Assembly: GCA_905221605.1 (NCBI GenBank)
Contig: CAJNDS010000076.1
Span: 21,001 to 85,000 of the forward strand
Direction: 5' to 3'
Length of the DNA stretch: 64,000 nucleotides
From: Symbiodinium natans
Lineage: Eukaryota > Sar > Dinophyceae > Suessiales > Symbiodiniaceae
Below, one piece after another: positions 10,603 to 21,015 of the stretch. Every line of letters begins with the position of its first letter. Position 1 is the stretch's first letter. Under the pieces are notes generated by a model. It saw nothing but the letters and a program-made list of their open reading frames with translations. It had not been told where the DNA came from and did no database searches. The position numbers were made by a program, and so were the translations under genes.

Positions 10603-10804
10603 ACATGAGCAGCACAAAAGCCCAAAGATATAGACGTTTCTTTTTTTGGAGGGGATGAGGCCATCTCCCTCCCTCCCTCAAGTCTTCTTTCGTATATTTA
10701 TATCGGCCCGCTTTTACCCCCAAAAAGGAGCGAGCGCCACCCCGAGACCCGCACACAACCCATTCCCTCCGCCGCACCTCCGTGGGGCACCCGGAACCCG
10801 CCAG

Positions 10805-11107
10805 GAGCTGGACATGCGCGACTGCTGGACGGTCCCCGCGGAGGCCTGGCGGCAGCTCCGGGACGCGCGCTGGGAGAAGCTGCGGAAGGCCGACCTCTAC
10901 GCGTGCCTCGGAAGGGGGGGAGATGTTTTTCGGCTTCCCTGCTTTCTGTATGCGTAGAGGTGGTGCCGCCGCGTCGGCTGACCCCCTCCACATGGGGCCC
11001 TTCCCACCTGGAAGAACCGCCGGCCCAGGTGTTTCAACAGAGACTCCCAGGGCGCAGAGGGGGCCAGCGGCCTCCTCGCCGCATTGGCACGGTGCAGCCA
11101 GCTCCAG
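10805..11107 (+). CDS. LRR cassette 1, unit 1 (exon A 10805-10902, exon B 11029-11107)
   Basis: Two exons of 98 and 79 nt joined across a 126-nt intron with GTGCCTCGG at its start and CCCAG at its end; spliced they give 59 codons, two Cys-type leucine-rich repeats. Exon A starts GAG CTG GAC ATG and carries PAEAWRQLRDARWEKL; exon B starts with the Cys-Phe codons and ends LLAALARCSQLQ. The cassette begins and ends in phase 0, so cassettes can be chained. Outward-facing codons here read D, R, D, W, T. The next intron begins GACACG, so its donor appears to be GA. Confidence 0.7.
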
Positions 11108-12192
11108 GACACGCGCCGAGCAAAGGGAGGTCCAAGGTCCTGATGACATAATGCCCTGCATGCCCAGATTTCTAAAACATATCAGCTCTAGGGTCCCGAA
11201 AGGGCCCTGTTCTAAAGGAGCTCGCAGATGGCAAGTTCGAAACAAGAATTGATAATCCTAGGTTGTTTTTTGAAGGAGAGGCGAGATGGGTACTTCCAAA
11301 ATCTTAGTGATACTGCTGGATGTCTCTCGGGCCTATAGTGATCCTATAGCGCGAGGAAATTCGGGGTTGTAATGAGCGACATCTCATGCGACGATCTAAA
11401 GCCCGGCCCCCAATAGAATCGCAGCTCGCATCGTGATGAAGATCCTAAACCCTCAAACCCTAAAAGCCTAAACGCTACACCCTAAACCCTATAAACCCCA
11501 AAAACCCTAAAACCCTAAACCCTAAAACCCTGAGCCGGGGGTTGAAGAAGTTCCTGCGACATGCTACTGCTCTAGGCCCCTCAAGATTCCCTTGGAGACC
11601 ATGGTTGAGAGTCTTGGTTTCTAGGTTTAGGGTTTATAGTGTTTTGGGTTTAGGGTTGAGAGTTTAGGTTTATATGGCTATACGGGGTTATGGGGTTATG
11701 GGGCTATAGGGCGTGTTAGGGTTATAGGTATTGTGCAGGCATCGGAATCAACCGGAGGACCGTTTTGAGACGAAGCCTGCTCTCTGTAGAGTTTGGTGGG
11801 CCCCTCAACCCTCAACCCTCAGCACGAATCCCTTGAACCATCCACGGTGGCGCACCTCATCTGCAACCGGCATTAACTCCCAAGCTCGGTTACAACGCTT
11901 TGTGGATTCAGCCTCGGCACCCTAAGCTCTTCTCACAGAACTCCCTCCAGGCTTTTCAGGCCTTTGGGGCGATGGAGGGGGATTCCCCCTCGGCTTTTTT
12001 GGAGGGTTTTGGGGTTTCTGCATCATGAGGCCGCTACGCTTTTAAGTAATCTGTAGCATACCCATCTTCGACCCGCTTTTTCCCCTCAAAACTAGAGCCC
12101 TCGCCGACTCAGAGCGCCACCCCCGAGACGAGACCTGCGCGACCCATTCCCCCCCCGCATGCACCTCCGTGGGGCACCCGGAAACCCGCCAG
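11108..12192. other. Inter-cassette intron 1 with telomere-type repeat
   Basis: Holds a block conserved between all cassettes (CTAGGGTCCCGAAAGGGCCC and following), a short CCCTAAA array at about 11,455-11,530, degenerate TTTAGGG-like tracts at 11,620-11,720, and the conserved stretch leading to the next acceptor CGCCAG. Confidence 0.6.
11455..11530. repeat. Interstitial telomere-type array
   Basis: Degenerate CCCTAAA/CCCTAAAA copies inside LRR inter-cassette intron 1. Confidence 0.85.
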
Positions 12193-12492
12193 GAGCTGGT
12201 CATGGGCAACTGCTGGAAAGTCCCCGCGGAGGCCTGGTGGCAGCTCCGGGACGCGCGCTGGGAGAAGCTGCAGAGAGCCAACTTCTTCGCGTGCCTCGGA
12301 AGGGGGGGGATGTTTTGTCGGCTTCCCTGCTTTCTTTGTGCGTAGAGGTGGCGCCGCGTCGGCTGTCCCCCTCCACATGGGGCCCTTACCACCTGGAAGA
12401 ACCGCCGGCCCAGGTGTTTCAACGGGTACTCCCAGGTCGCGGAGGGGGCCCACGTCCTCCTCGCCGCGTTGGCGCAGTGCAGCGAGCTCCAG
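12193..12492 (+). CDS. LRR cassette 2, unit 1 (exon A 12193-12290, exon B 12414-12492)
   Basis: Same 98 + 79 nt architecture with GTGCCTCGG donor inside and CCAG|GAG acceptor. Outward-facing codons of exon A differ from cassette 1 (V, G, N, W, K). The scaffold shows one change, CGG to TGG in the PAEAW-R codon. Exon B has Gly-Tyr in place of Arg-Asp after its Cys-Phe-Asn start. Confidence 0.7.
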
Positions 12493-12811
12493 GACACGCG
12501 CCGAGCAAAGGGAGGGTCCAAGGTCCTGATGGCATCATGCCCTGCATGTCCAGACTCCTATAACATATCAGCTCTAGGGTCCCGAAAGGGCCCTGTTCTA
12601 AAGGAGCTCGCGGATTGCAAGTTCACAAGAATTGATAATCCTAGGTTGTTTTTGAAGGAGAGAGACGAGAGGGTACTTCGAAAATCTTAGTGATACTGCT
12701 GGATGTCTCTCGGGCCTATAGTGCAAGGAAACTCGGGGTTGTCATGAGCGACATCTCATGCGACGATCTAAGGCCCGGCCCCCAATAGAATCGCAGCTCC
12801 CATCGTGACAA

Positions 12812-12892
12812 AAAATCTAAACCCTAAAACCCTAAAACCCCAAAGCCTAAACCCTAAAAACCCTAAGACCCTGAACCCTGAAACCCTGAGCC
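12812..12892. repeat. Interstitial telomere-type array
   Basis: CCCTAAA/CCCTAAAA copies in LRR inter-cassette intron 2, followed by the conserved GAAGAAGTTCCTGTGACA stretch. Confidence 0.85.
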
Positions 12893-13496
12893 GGAGGTTG
12901 AAGAAGTTCCTGTGACATGCTTATAGTGTTTAGGGTTTGAGAGTTTTGGTTTTTTTGGCTTTTCGGTTACGGGTTTGGGGTTATGGGACTATAGGGCGAG
13001 TTAGGGGGTATAGCCGGTATAGCGTTTATTGTGTAGGGCATCGGAATCAATCGGAGGGTGGTTTTGACACGAAGCCTGCTCTCTGTAGAGTTTGGTGGGC
13101 CCCTAAACCCTAAACCCTATAAACCCTCAACCCTTAGCACGATCCCTTAAACCATCCACGGTGGCGCACCTCATCTGCAACCTGCATTAAACTCCCGAGC
13201 TCGGTTACAACGTTTTGTGGACTCGGCCCCCTAAGCTCTTCTCACAGAGCTCCCTCCAGGCTTTTCAGGCCTTTGGGGCGATGGAGGGGGATTCCCCCTC
13301 GGCTAGGGTTTGAGGGTTTCTTCATCATGAGGCCGCTACGCTTTTAAGTAATCTGTAGTATACCCATCTTCGACCCGCTTTTTCCCCTCAAAAGAACGAG
13401 CCCTCGCCGACTCAGAGCGCCACCCCCGAGACGAGACCTGCGCGACCCATTCCCCCCCCGCATGCACCTCCGTGGGGCACCCGGGAAACCCGCCAG

Positions 13497-13796
13497 GAGC
13501 TGGACATGCGCAACTGCTCCCAAGTCCCCGCGGAGGCCTGGCGGCAGCTCCGGGACGCGCGCTGGGAGAAGCTGAAAAAGGCCAACTTCTCGTGGTGCCT
13601 CGGAAGGGGGGGGGATGCTTTTTCGGCTTCCCTCCTCTTTTGTGCGTAGAGGTGGCGCCGCGTCGGCTGTCCCCCTCCACATGGGGCCCTTCCCACCTGG
13701 AAGAACCGCCGACCCAGGTGTTTCAACGGATCCTCCCAGGGCGCAGAGGGGGCCGGCGGCCTCCTCTCCGGGTTGGCGCGGTGCAGCCAGCTCCAG
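13497..13796 (+). CDS. LRR cassette 3, unit 1 (exon A 13497-13594, exon B 13718-13796)
   Basis: 98 + 79 nt. Scaffold codons PAEAWRQLRDARWEKL are unchanged at nucleotide level from cassette 1; variable codons read D, R, N, S, Q, with S-W before the conserved Cys of the second repeat. Exon B has LLSGLARC where others have LLAALARC. Confidence 0.7.
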
Positions 13797-14149
13797 GACA
13801 CGCGCCGAGCAAAGGGAGGTCCAAGGTCCTGATGACATACTGCCCTGCATGCCCAGATTTCTAAAGCATATCAGCTCTGGGGTCCCGAAAGGGCCCTGTT
13901 CTAAAGGAGCTCGCGGATTGCAAGTTCGAAACAAGAATTGATAATCCTAGGTTGCTTTTTGAAGGAGAGGCGAAATGGGTACTTCCAAAATCTTCGTGAT
14001 ACTGCTGCATGTCTCTCGGGCCTATAGTGATCCTACAGTGCAAGGAAACTCGGGGTTGTAATGAGCGACATCTCATGCGACGATCTAAAGCCCGGCCCCC
14101 TATAGAATCGCAGCCTCGCATCGTGATGCCTCGCATCGTGATGAAGATC

Positions 14150-14203
14150 CTAATCCCTAAAACCCTAAAACCCTAAACCCTACTAAACCCTAAACCCTAA
14201 AGA
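14150..14203. repeat. Interstitial telomere-type array
   Basis: CCCTAAA copies in LRR inter-cassette intron 3, preceded by a duplicated CTCGCATCGTGATG. Confidence 0.85.
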
Positions 14204-14857
14204 AGTTCCTGTGACAAGCTACTGCTCTAGGACCCCTCAAGATTTTCGTGGAGACCATGGTTGAGAGTTTTGGTTTCTAGGTTTAGGGGTTACCGTGTTA
14301 GGGTTCAGGGTTGAGAGTTTTGGTTTATATGGCTATACGGTTACGGGGTTATGGGGTTATGGGGCGATAAGGCGAGTTAGGGTTATAGGTATTGTGCAGG
14401 GCATCGGAATCAATCGGAGGGTACAGAGTTTGGTGGGCCCCTTAAACCCTAAACCCTAAACCCTGAGCCCTCAACCCTCAACCCTCAACCCTCAGCATGA
14501 ATCCCTTGAACCATCCACGGTGGCGCACCTCATCTGCAACCTGCATTAACTCCCAAGCTCGGTTACAACGCTTTGTGGATTCAGCCTCGGCACCCTAAGC
14601 TCTTCTCACAGAACTCCCTCGCAGGCCTTTGGGGCGATAGAGGGGGATTCCCCCTCGGCTTTTTTGGAGGGTTTGTGGGTTTCTTCATCATGAGGCCGCT
14701 GCGCTTTTAAGTCTTCTGTAGTATAACCATCTTCGACCCGCCTTTTTCCCCTCAAAACTAGAGCCCTCGCCGACTCAGAGCGCCACCCCCGAGACGAGAC
14801 CTGCGCGACCCGTTCCCCCCCGCATGCACCTCCGTGGGGCAGCCGGAAACCCGCCAG

Positions 14858-15151
14858 GAGCTGGACATGCAGCTCTGCTCCCAAATCCCCGCGGAGGCCT
14901 GGCGGCAGCTCCGGGATGCGCGCTGGGAGAAGCTGCAGAAGGCCGACTTCTCGTGGTGCCTCGGAAGGGGACCTTTCGGCTTCCCTGCTTTCTTTATGTG
15001 GAGAGGTGGCGCCGCGTCGGCTGTCCCGCCTCCACATGGGGCGTTTACCACCTGCAAGAACCGCCGGCCCAGGTGTTTCGGAGAAGACTCCCAGGGCGCG
15101 GAGGGGGCCCACGTCCTCCTCGCCGCATTGGCACGGTGCAGCCAGCTCCAG
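14858..15151 (+). CDS. LRR cassette 4, unit 1 (exon A 14858-14955, exon B 15073-15151)
   Basis: 98 + 79 nt. Variable codons read D, Q, L, S, Q and the Val after them is Ile. Its short intron lacks the long G run of the other cassettes. The following inter-cassette intron carries the longest regular CCCTAAAA array of unit 1. Confidence 0.7.
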
Positions 15152-15504
15152 GACACACGCCGAGCAAAGGGAGGCCCAAGGTCCTGATGACATAATGCCC
15201 TGCATGCCCAGATTTCTAGAACATATCAGCTCTAGGGTCCCGAAAAGGCCCTGTTCTAAAGGAGCTCGCAGATTGCAAGTTCGAAACAAGAATTGATAAT
15301 CCTAGGTTGTTTTTTGAAGGAGAGGCGAAATGGGTACTTCCAAAATCTTCGTGATACTGCTGGATGTCTCTCGGGCCTATGGTGATCCTACAGTGCAAGG
15401 AAACTCGGGGTTGTAATGAGCGACATCTCATGCGACGATCTAAAGCCCGGCCCCCTATAGAATCGCAGCCTCGCATCGTGATGCCTCGCATCGTGATGAA
15501 GATC

Positions 15505-15681
15505 CAAAACCCTAAAACCCTAAAACCCTAAAACCCTAAAACCCTAAAACCCTAAAACCCTAAAACCCTAAAACCCTAAAACCCTAAAACCCTAAAACCC
15601 TAAAACCCTAAAACCCTAAAACCCTAAACCCTACTAAACCCTAAACCCTAAACCCTGAACCCTAAACCCTAAACCCTAAAG
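15505..15681. repeat. Interstitial telomere-type array, expanded
   Basis: Near-perfect CCCTAAAA tandem run of about 110 nt turning into CCCTAAA, in LRR inter-cassette intron 4. Confidence 0.9.
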
Positions 15682-16324
15682 AAGTTCCTGTGACAAGCTA
15701 CTGCTCTAGGACCCCTCAAGATTTTCTTGGAGACCATGGTTGAGAGTTTTGGTTTCTAGGTTTAGAGTTTACAGTGTTAGGGTTTAGGGTTGAGAGTTTT
15801 GGTTTATATGGCTATACGGTTACGGGGTTATGGGGTTATGGGGCGATAAGGCGAGTTAGGGTTATAGGTATTGTGTAGGGCATCGGAATCAATCGGAGGG
15901 TCATTTTGACACGAAGCCTGCTCTCTGTAGAGTTTGGTGGGCCCCTCAACCCTAAACCCTCCACCCTCAACCCTCAGTACGAATCCCTTGAACCATCCAC
16001 GGTGGCGCACCTCATCTGCAACCTGCATTAACTCCCAAGCTCGGTTACAACGCTTTGTGGATTCAGCCTCGGCACCCTAAGCTCTTCTCACAGAACTCCC
16101 TCCAGGCTTTTCAGGCCTTTGGGGCGATGGAGGGGGATACCCCCTCGGCTTTTTTGGAGGGTTTGGGGGTTTCTTCATCATGAGGCCGCTGCGTTTTTAA
16201 GTCTTCTGTAGTATAACCATCTTCCGCTGTTTCCCACAAAAAGGAGCCCTCGCCGACTCAGAGCGCCACCCCCGAGACGAGACCTGCGCGACCCATTCCC
16301 CCGCATGCACCTCCGTGGGGCACC

Positions 16325-16625
16325 GAGCTGGACATGCACAGCTGCTGGAAAGTCCCCGCGGAGGCCTGGCGGCAGCTCCGGGACGCGCGCTGGGAGAAGC
16401 TGCAGAAGGCCGACTTCTATCAGTGCCTCGGAAAGGGGTGGATGTTTTTTCGGCTTCCCTGCTTTCTTTATGTGGAGAGGTGGCGCCGCGTCGGCTGTCC
16501 CCCCTCCACATGGGGCGTTTACCACCTGCAAGAACCGCCGGCCCAGGTGTTTCGGAGAAGACTCCCAGGGCGTAGAGGGGGCCGATATCCTCCTCGCCGC
16601 GTTGGCGCGGTGCAGCGCCCTTCAG
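16325..16625 (+). CDS. LRR cassette 5, unit 1, acceptor deleted (exon A 16325-16422, exon B 16547-16625)
   Basis: Both exons have the usual 98 and 79 nt, but the stretch that normally ends in CGCCAG just before GAGCTG is missing, so GGGGCACC abuts the exon. Exon A therefore has no local AG acceptor and may be skipped, giving loss of a cassette from the mRNA, unless another AG is used. Variable codons read D, H, S, W, K. Exon B ends CTTCAG before GACAC. Confidence 0.65.
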
Positions 16626-17074
16626 GACACACACGGCGAAGGTCTTGTTCAGGCCTTTGGATTCAGACTCGACCCTTAACTCGACTTGCGCCGATCAGGC
16701 CCTTTAGCGGCTTCAGCGGGGCACACAGAGGAATGTTTTCGATTTTGGCAATGGGAACTACACGTTCATGACAAAGTCGAAGCACTGCAGCACCGCCAAT
16801 TTGCACTAAACACGGAAGATCTCCCCGAACCTTGACCGGTAAAAGAAACTCAATTCCAAATGAGACCCTCCGTAGTTGAGCCCGTCTCGAGTTCAGAGGC
16901 TTTGAGGCGATGAGTTGTGGTCCGCTTGTTGATGCTTGTTGTCACGGTGTGTGGGGGGTGCCCTCTTTGAGCCGTTTCGTAGAAGCACCTCCGAGCCCCT
17001 TGGAACCCGGGGGCCGCTGCGCCTCTGGGAGGAGTTCGGTGGAGCTTTCGCTTTCTCTCGCCCCTGAGCGCCAG

Positions 17075-17200
17075 GAGCTCGACATGCGTGGTTGCAACCG
17101 CATCCCCGCCGAAGCGTGGGAGCAGCTGAGCGACGGCGTGTGGCCAGCTCTTCAAACACACAAAATTTGCATCCCAGAGAGACTTTACCGGCGTGCGTGA
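17075..17200 (+). CDS. LRR gene terminal exon, unit 1
   Basis: Starts after CGCCAG with GAG CTC GAC ATG, carries IPAEAWEQLSDGVWPAL, and ends in TGA at 17,198-17,200. It is a diverged half-cassette that closes the LRR gene. The copy at 58,319-58,441 differs mainly at the same outward-facing codons (R/G, G/Y, N/D) while the scaffold is almost unchanged. Confidence 0.65.
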   Translation, partial: ELDMRGCNRIPAEAWEQLSDGVWPALQTHKICIPERLYRRA

Positions 17201-17430
17201 ATTGGCAGCGCCGCCCCTGCAAAGCGTGCTTGAGTCGGGCTTGGCATATGCCATCTATATTACAGCTCTACCTGGTACTTGCACTTAAATACCAAGATCG
17301 AACTCAAGCCTGGCACGTTGCAAGTGCGTGTAGGCTACAATGTGCTTCATCTCGACTTGGGATTGTTGGGCTTTTGCCCGTAGTCCAGCTTGACGGAAGT
17401 GAGTCTTTGCAGTTGTCTGTGATTCCACAG

Positions 17431-17785
17431 GCGGACCTGCGCAGACTTTGCATATCAGACCCTGCAAGAAAAGCAGGGCACGTTTCGTCAGGCCTCGTGT
17501 TGCACAAAGGAATGGCCGGACTGCAAAGCAGCTGCCAAAAAAGGCAGGGCATGCGCAGGGTTCTCCGAACAACTTGCAGACCGCACACACCAAAGCATCC
17601 CCTACTCGTACATCAGTAGCAAAGCACAATGCCAGCCCGCATTCTTCGACCAGTATGCAGCAAAGTCGCGACCGAGACGACCTTGGAACCCGCTCGTGGG
17701 GTTCGGGCTACGTAGGCTTTGGCAGCTTGTTGAGCAGTCGGAGCTCCACAGTGGTGGTCCGGTGGTTGGATTGGGGGATATCTAA
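17431..17785 (+). CDS. Cys-rich exon of the unit tail, unit 1
   Basis: Open frame of 118 codons after GATTCCACAG and closed by TAA at 17,783-17,785. It begins RTCADFAYQTLQEKQGTF, then a Cys cluster (ASCCTKEWPDC, ACAGF), then a Trp/Arg-containing C-terminus. A second copy at 58,742-58,925 keeps the first ~50 residues in frame, which argues for real coding. Spaced cysteines suggest metal binding or disulfides; family not recognised. Its parent gene is unclear, since the LRR gene stops at 17,200. Confidence 0.5.
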
Positions 17786-18340
17786 GGCGGTAATGGTCAA
17801 TGCAGGATCGACTGAACAATCTTTATAAGCCTTAATGAGCCTTTAAGCATCGCTTCCAACTGCAAACACCCTTCGGCCGTACAGCTCCGTAGGTCCGACA
17901 CACTCTCAACACACTGGGGTGGTGTGGGCTTTGCTGTTGCGCCGGAAGCCCGAGCCACAACCAGGTAAACACTGGCTGAAGCCGCCTTGCCTCAAATTCG
18001 GGTTTCTGAGCTCTATCCAGCATTTAGACTCAATCTTCGCTCATTGCCCAGTTTCATCTTGCACCGAAACACCCCGGAGAGATGTTGGAGCTGTGGGCGA
18101 TTTCCTCAACCCCCGGTCGTCCTCAAGCATGAAGCCTCAGCTTGACGCGATGTAAGAAAGTGGGGCGCAGCAATCGCCATGGCCCTCCGAGGCCACGCCT
18201 GGAACATCGAACTTGTTGTTGTGACTAAGCTATGGGTCACACCCCCCAAGTAAGCCATACAATTCCCACAAGAATCACGTATCACAAGAGTGCAAAATGC
18301 TGAGCAGGTGAAGGGCCGCCGTTTGGGGCCATCATCGACA
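17786..18340. other. No gene recognised
   Basis: Part of the 17.64-23.22 kb block that is absent from the unit 2 tail. No frame with convincing composition. Confidence 0.3.
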
Positions 18341-18800
18341 AAGCCGCCCAGATGCGCTTCGCGCGGTTCAGACCACGACTGCCAAGGAGCTGACAGAGAC
18401 AACGCAGCGCGTGAGAGACTCGAGCGACAAGCCAGAGGATGTGACCGAGCAAAAGCTGCGAAGCCATTGACGCCGAGATCGAACGGCGATCTTTCAACCA
18501 AACGACTTAGAGCGCACACTTCGAGCAGAGGTTCGACAAGGTCTTCGCCATTCGTTCAAGGCTTCCGGCGACCCAAAGGCGTTTGATGCAAACGTTGGAT
18601 TCGAGCAGGCCCTTGGCATGCTGGGCATGCCTGCGAGTACTTGCGGGATGCCCTGGTCTCACGCACCAAACACAGAACAAGAGGCGGGAGTGCGTGGGCT
18701 CCCAGGCCAGGCGCTGTCGCGCAAGGGCGAGGGGATTCTTGGCATTCTAAAGGACCATGTAGAAATATTTAGTGCAAGGTTCCAGCGAAAGTGCGTGTGA
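18341..18800 (+). pseudogene. Degenerate coding remnant
   Basis: One frame reads protein-like: TTTAKELTETTQRVRDSSD, an in-frame TGA at 18,459-18,461, then ERTLRAEVRQGLRHSFKASG and FEQALGMLGMP. The composition (charged helices, few low-complexity runs) differs from surrounding DNA. The internal stop means either a broken gene or a short unrecognised intron. No family assigned. Confidence 0.35.
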
Positions 18801-19770
18801 TGTTGAAGCCCTGAACCCTCCGAGCTTCGAACCCCGGAAGTTCGGGGAGCGAAGCTCAGGAGCCTCTGGAGCAAAAAAAAGCGCCCTTGACGGAGGCAGC
18901 TGAAGGTTCTTCATGGGGCCGCTTGCGCATGCCCATATCATTTGCGCATCTGCTTCGGGATTTTCTAATGTTTCCCATCAACAGCCCCTTACGGCCAAGC
19001 ATCGAAGCTTGAAGGGAGTCAGAGCTACATCGCAGTTGCTGTGTGGCGGCGTGGATTCCGTGGATTCGCAGAATCTAGCAGAACTTAGCAGGTACTGATC
19101 ACTGCCAGTTCAGTTCAAGTCCTTTACGCATCTATAAGCACCACTTCTGCCCCCACGTTGAGCCCTAAAGCCTGCCTGCGACCATCTGCGACCCCTTAGC
19201 GCGTCAACCTCCAGTCCTTGGTCCTCCTGCCATGGATGTCGGGACTCGTCGGCTCTGGCCTCAGGCGCGCCGTGGGGGCTACGACAACATAGGATTCTTG
19301 ACTCCCGGGTGTGGTTCAGTGCTGCGTTAAGCAAAAACCTTCAGCGGCGGAACCCCGAGCCCGAGAAAGTGACCACCAACCTTTCAGTATGGTACAGAAA
19401 CTCACAAGCCGTCGACTCCAAAACGCCTCTAGCTCCTAAACTCCTCAGGTTCAAGCTCAAAGTGCCGAACTCCTCGACCCTCAGCACTCAAGAGACCCGA
19501 TGTAGCCTAGAACCCTAAGCCTAAGCCAAAAGCCGCGCAGCTGAACAAACCCTGAATCCCTAACTGCTACCCGAAATATCCTCAAGCCCTGCCCTAAAAG
19601 GCGCTCTCCGGCCCGGCTTGGGCAGCGCCATCAGACTTCCACTCCAAGGGCATGACCAAAAAGGGGGCCCGCGGCTTTGCTGAGTGCGCCTTAAGGCGCT
19701 GCTGGGCTCTTTGATGGTTTCTGCAGCTTTGTAAAAGGGCTTCTAAGGACAGATGAAGCCGCTTCGGGGT
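18801..19770. other. No gene recognised
   Basis: Scattered short ORFs only. Confidence 0.3.
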
Positions 19771-19779
19771 CCCGGGGTC

Positions 19780-20137
19780 TCCCTAAGCCCTAAACCCTAA
19801 GCCCTAAGCCCTAAACCCCTAAACCCTTAACCCTGAACCCGAACCCTAAACCCTAAACCCTAAACCCTAAACCCTAAACCCTAAACCCTAAACCCTAAAC
19901 CCTAAACCCTGAACCCTGAACCCTAAACCCTAAAAAAACAACCCTAAACCCGCCCGCCACCCCTCTCCTTCTGTGGGTAGGCGGGCGCGTCGAGCGCCAG
20001 CGAGACCATGGCAGGCTCTGCTGGCCTCCCAGGCCTCCAAGGCATTTTTCAGAAGTTGAGGGGGTTTAGGGTTTAGGGTTTAGGGTTTAGGGTTTAGGGT
20101 TTAGGGTTTAGGGTTTAGGGTTTAGGGAACCTTTTAC
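19780..20137. repeat. Back-to-back telomere-type arrays of opposite strand
   Basis: CCCTAAA array (about 19,785-19,945), a ~110-bp GC-rich spacer with a CGCCCGCC/GGCGGGCG inverted match, then a TTTAGGG array (about 20,060-20,135). The arrays are inverted relative to each other and could fold into a long hairpin. Confidence 0.9.
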
Positions 20138-20144
20138 AGGGCCA

Positions 20145-20228
20145 GGGCCTCCAGGGGCCTCTCAGGGGCCTCTCAGGGGCCTCTCAGGGGCCTCAGGGCC
20201 TTTCCAGGGGCCTCCCAGGGGCCTCCCA
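20145..20228. repeat. GGGGCCTC minisatellite
   Basis: About seven copies of a ~14-nt AGGGGCCTCTC-like unit directly after the telomere-type array. Confidence 0.85.
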
Positions 20229-20244
20229 CGTCGATGTAGCCTCA

Positions 20245-20700
20245 AGATACAATGAGAAGGCCCTCCGGCGGAAGACACCCCCCCAACGCAAGCGCTGATT
20301 TGGCCTTCTAGATCTTTCTAGCAAAGGGTCTTTTTGCCATGCAGCCTTTACGCTCCGGCGTAGAGAAGAAAAACAATGAGAAGGCCCTCCGGCCGAAGAC
20401 ACCCCCCAACGCAAACGCTATTTTGGCTCTGGTGAGCTTCTAGACATGACTTTCACAAAGCCTGTTTATAGTAACACCATGACATCCCGATGTCGAGCAG
20501 AGAAACAATGAGAAGGCCCTCCGGCCGAAGACACCCCCCCCAACGCAAACGCTTTCGGCTCTCGCAAGCTTCTACACATGACTTTCACAAGGCGTGTTTC
20601 TAGCAACAAGCCTTTCGCCATGCAGCCTTGATACCCCGACGTCGAGAATGGAACAATGAGAAGGCCCTCCGGCGAAAACGTCTCCCAATGCTAAATCCTA
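20245..20700. repeat. Four-copy ~130-bp tandem repeat
   Basis: The phrase CAATGAGAAGGCCCTCCGGC recurs at about 20,249, 20,370, 20,504 and 20,654, each but the last followed by GAAGACACCCCCC and an AACGCAA tail. The rest of each unit is less conserved (CTTTCACAA, GCAACA). Confidence 0.85.
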
Positions 20701-20957
20701 ATTATCTCTTTCGAAAGCTCGAAATCTAACATCTCCCAAGGCATCTTCTCAGATGTCACCTTGCAACAAGGCATCAAGCTCCATGACATAAGGACGCGCG
20801 CTAGATGTTAGTCCGAAGTGCAGCATTGGGTGCAGAAGTGTTTGGATGTGGGCTGGCTTTGGTTTGGCTGGCTCTGGTTTGGCTCGTTTTGAGTAGTGTT
20901 TGGGTGGTCTTGGGGTGGGCATGTCTGCACACAATTGCGTACAGCTGACCACTGCTA

Positions 20958-21015
20958 CACCCTAAACCCTAAACCCTAAACCCTAAACCCTAAACCCTAT
21001 ACCCTATACCCTACA
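20958..21015. repeat. Interstitial telomere-type array
   Basis: Six or more CCCTAAA copies grading into CCCTATA. Confidence 0.9.

Noticed and set aside
10538-11245. Long minus-strand ORFs across the LRR cassettes (also 13,344-13,934, 14,606-15,289, 39,059-39,787)
   Set aside because: They are antisense shadows of the GC-rich plus-strand exons and introns. The plus strand has exon lengths of exactly 98 and 79 nt, splice signals and LRR residues; the minus frames cross introns and repeats.
19780-20137. A true chromosome end
   Set aside because: Arrays are short, degenerate and flanked on both sides by unique sequence, and similar arrays occur throughout the window.
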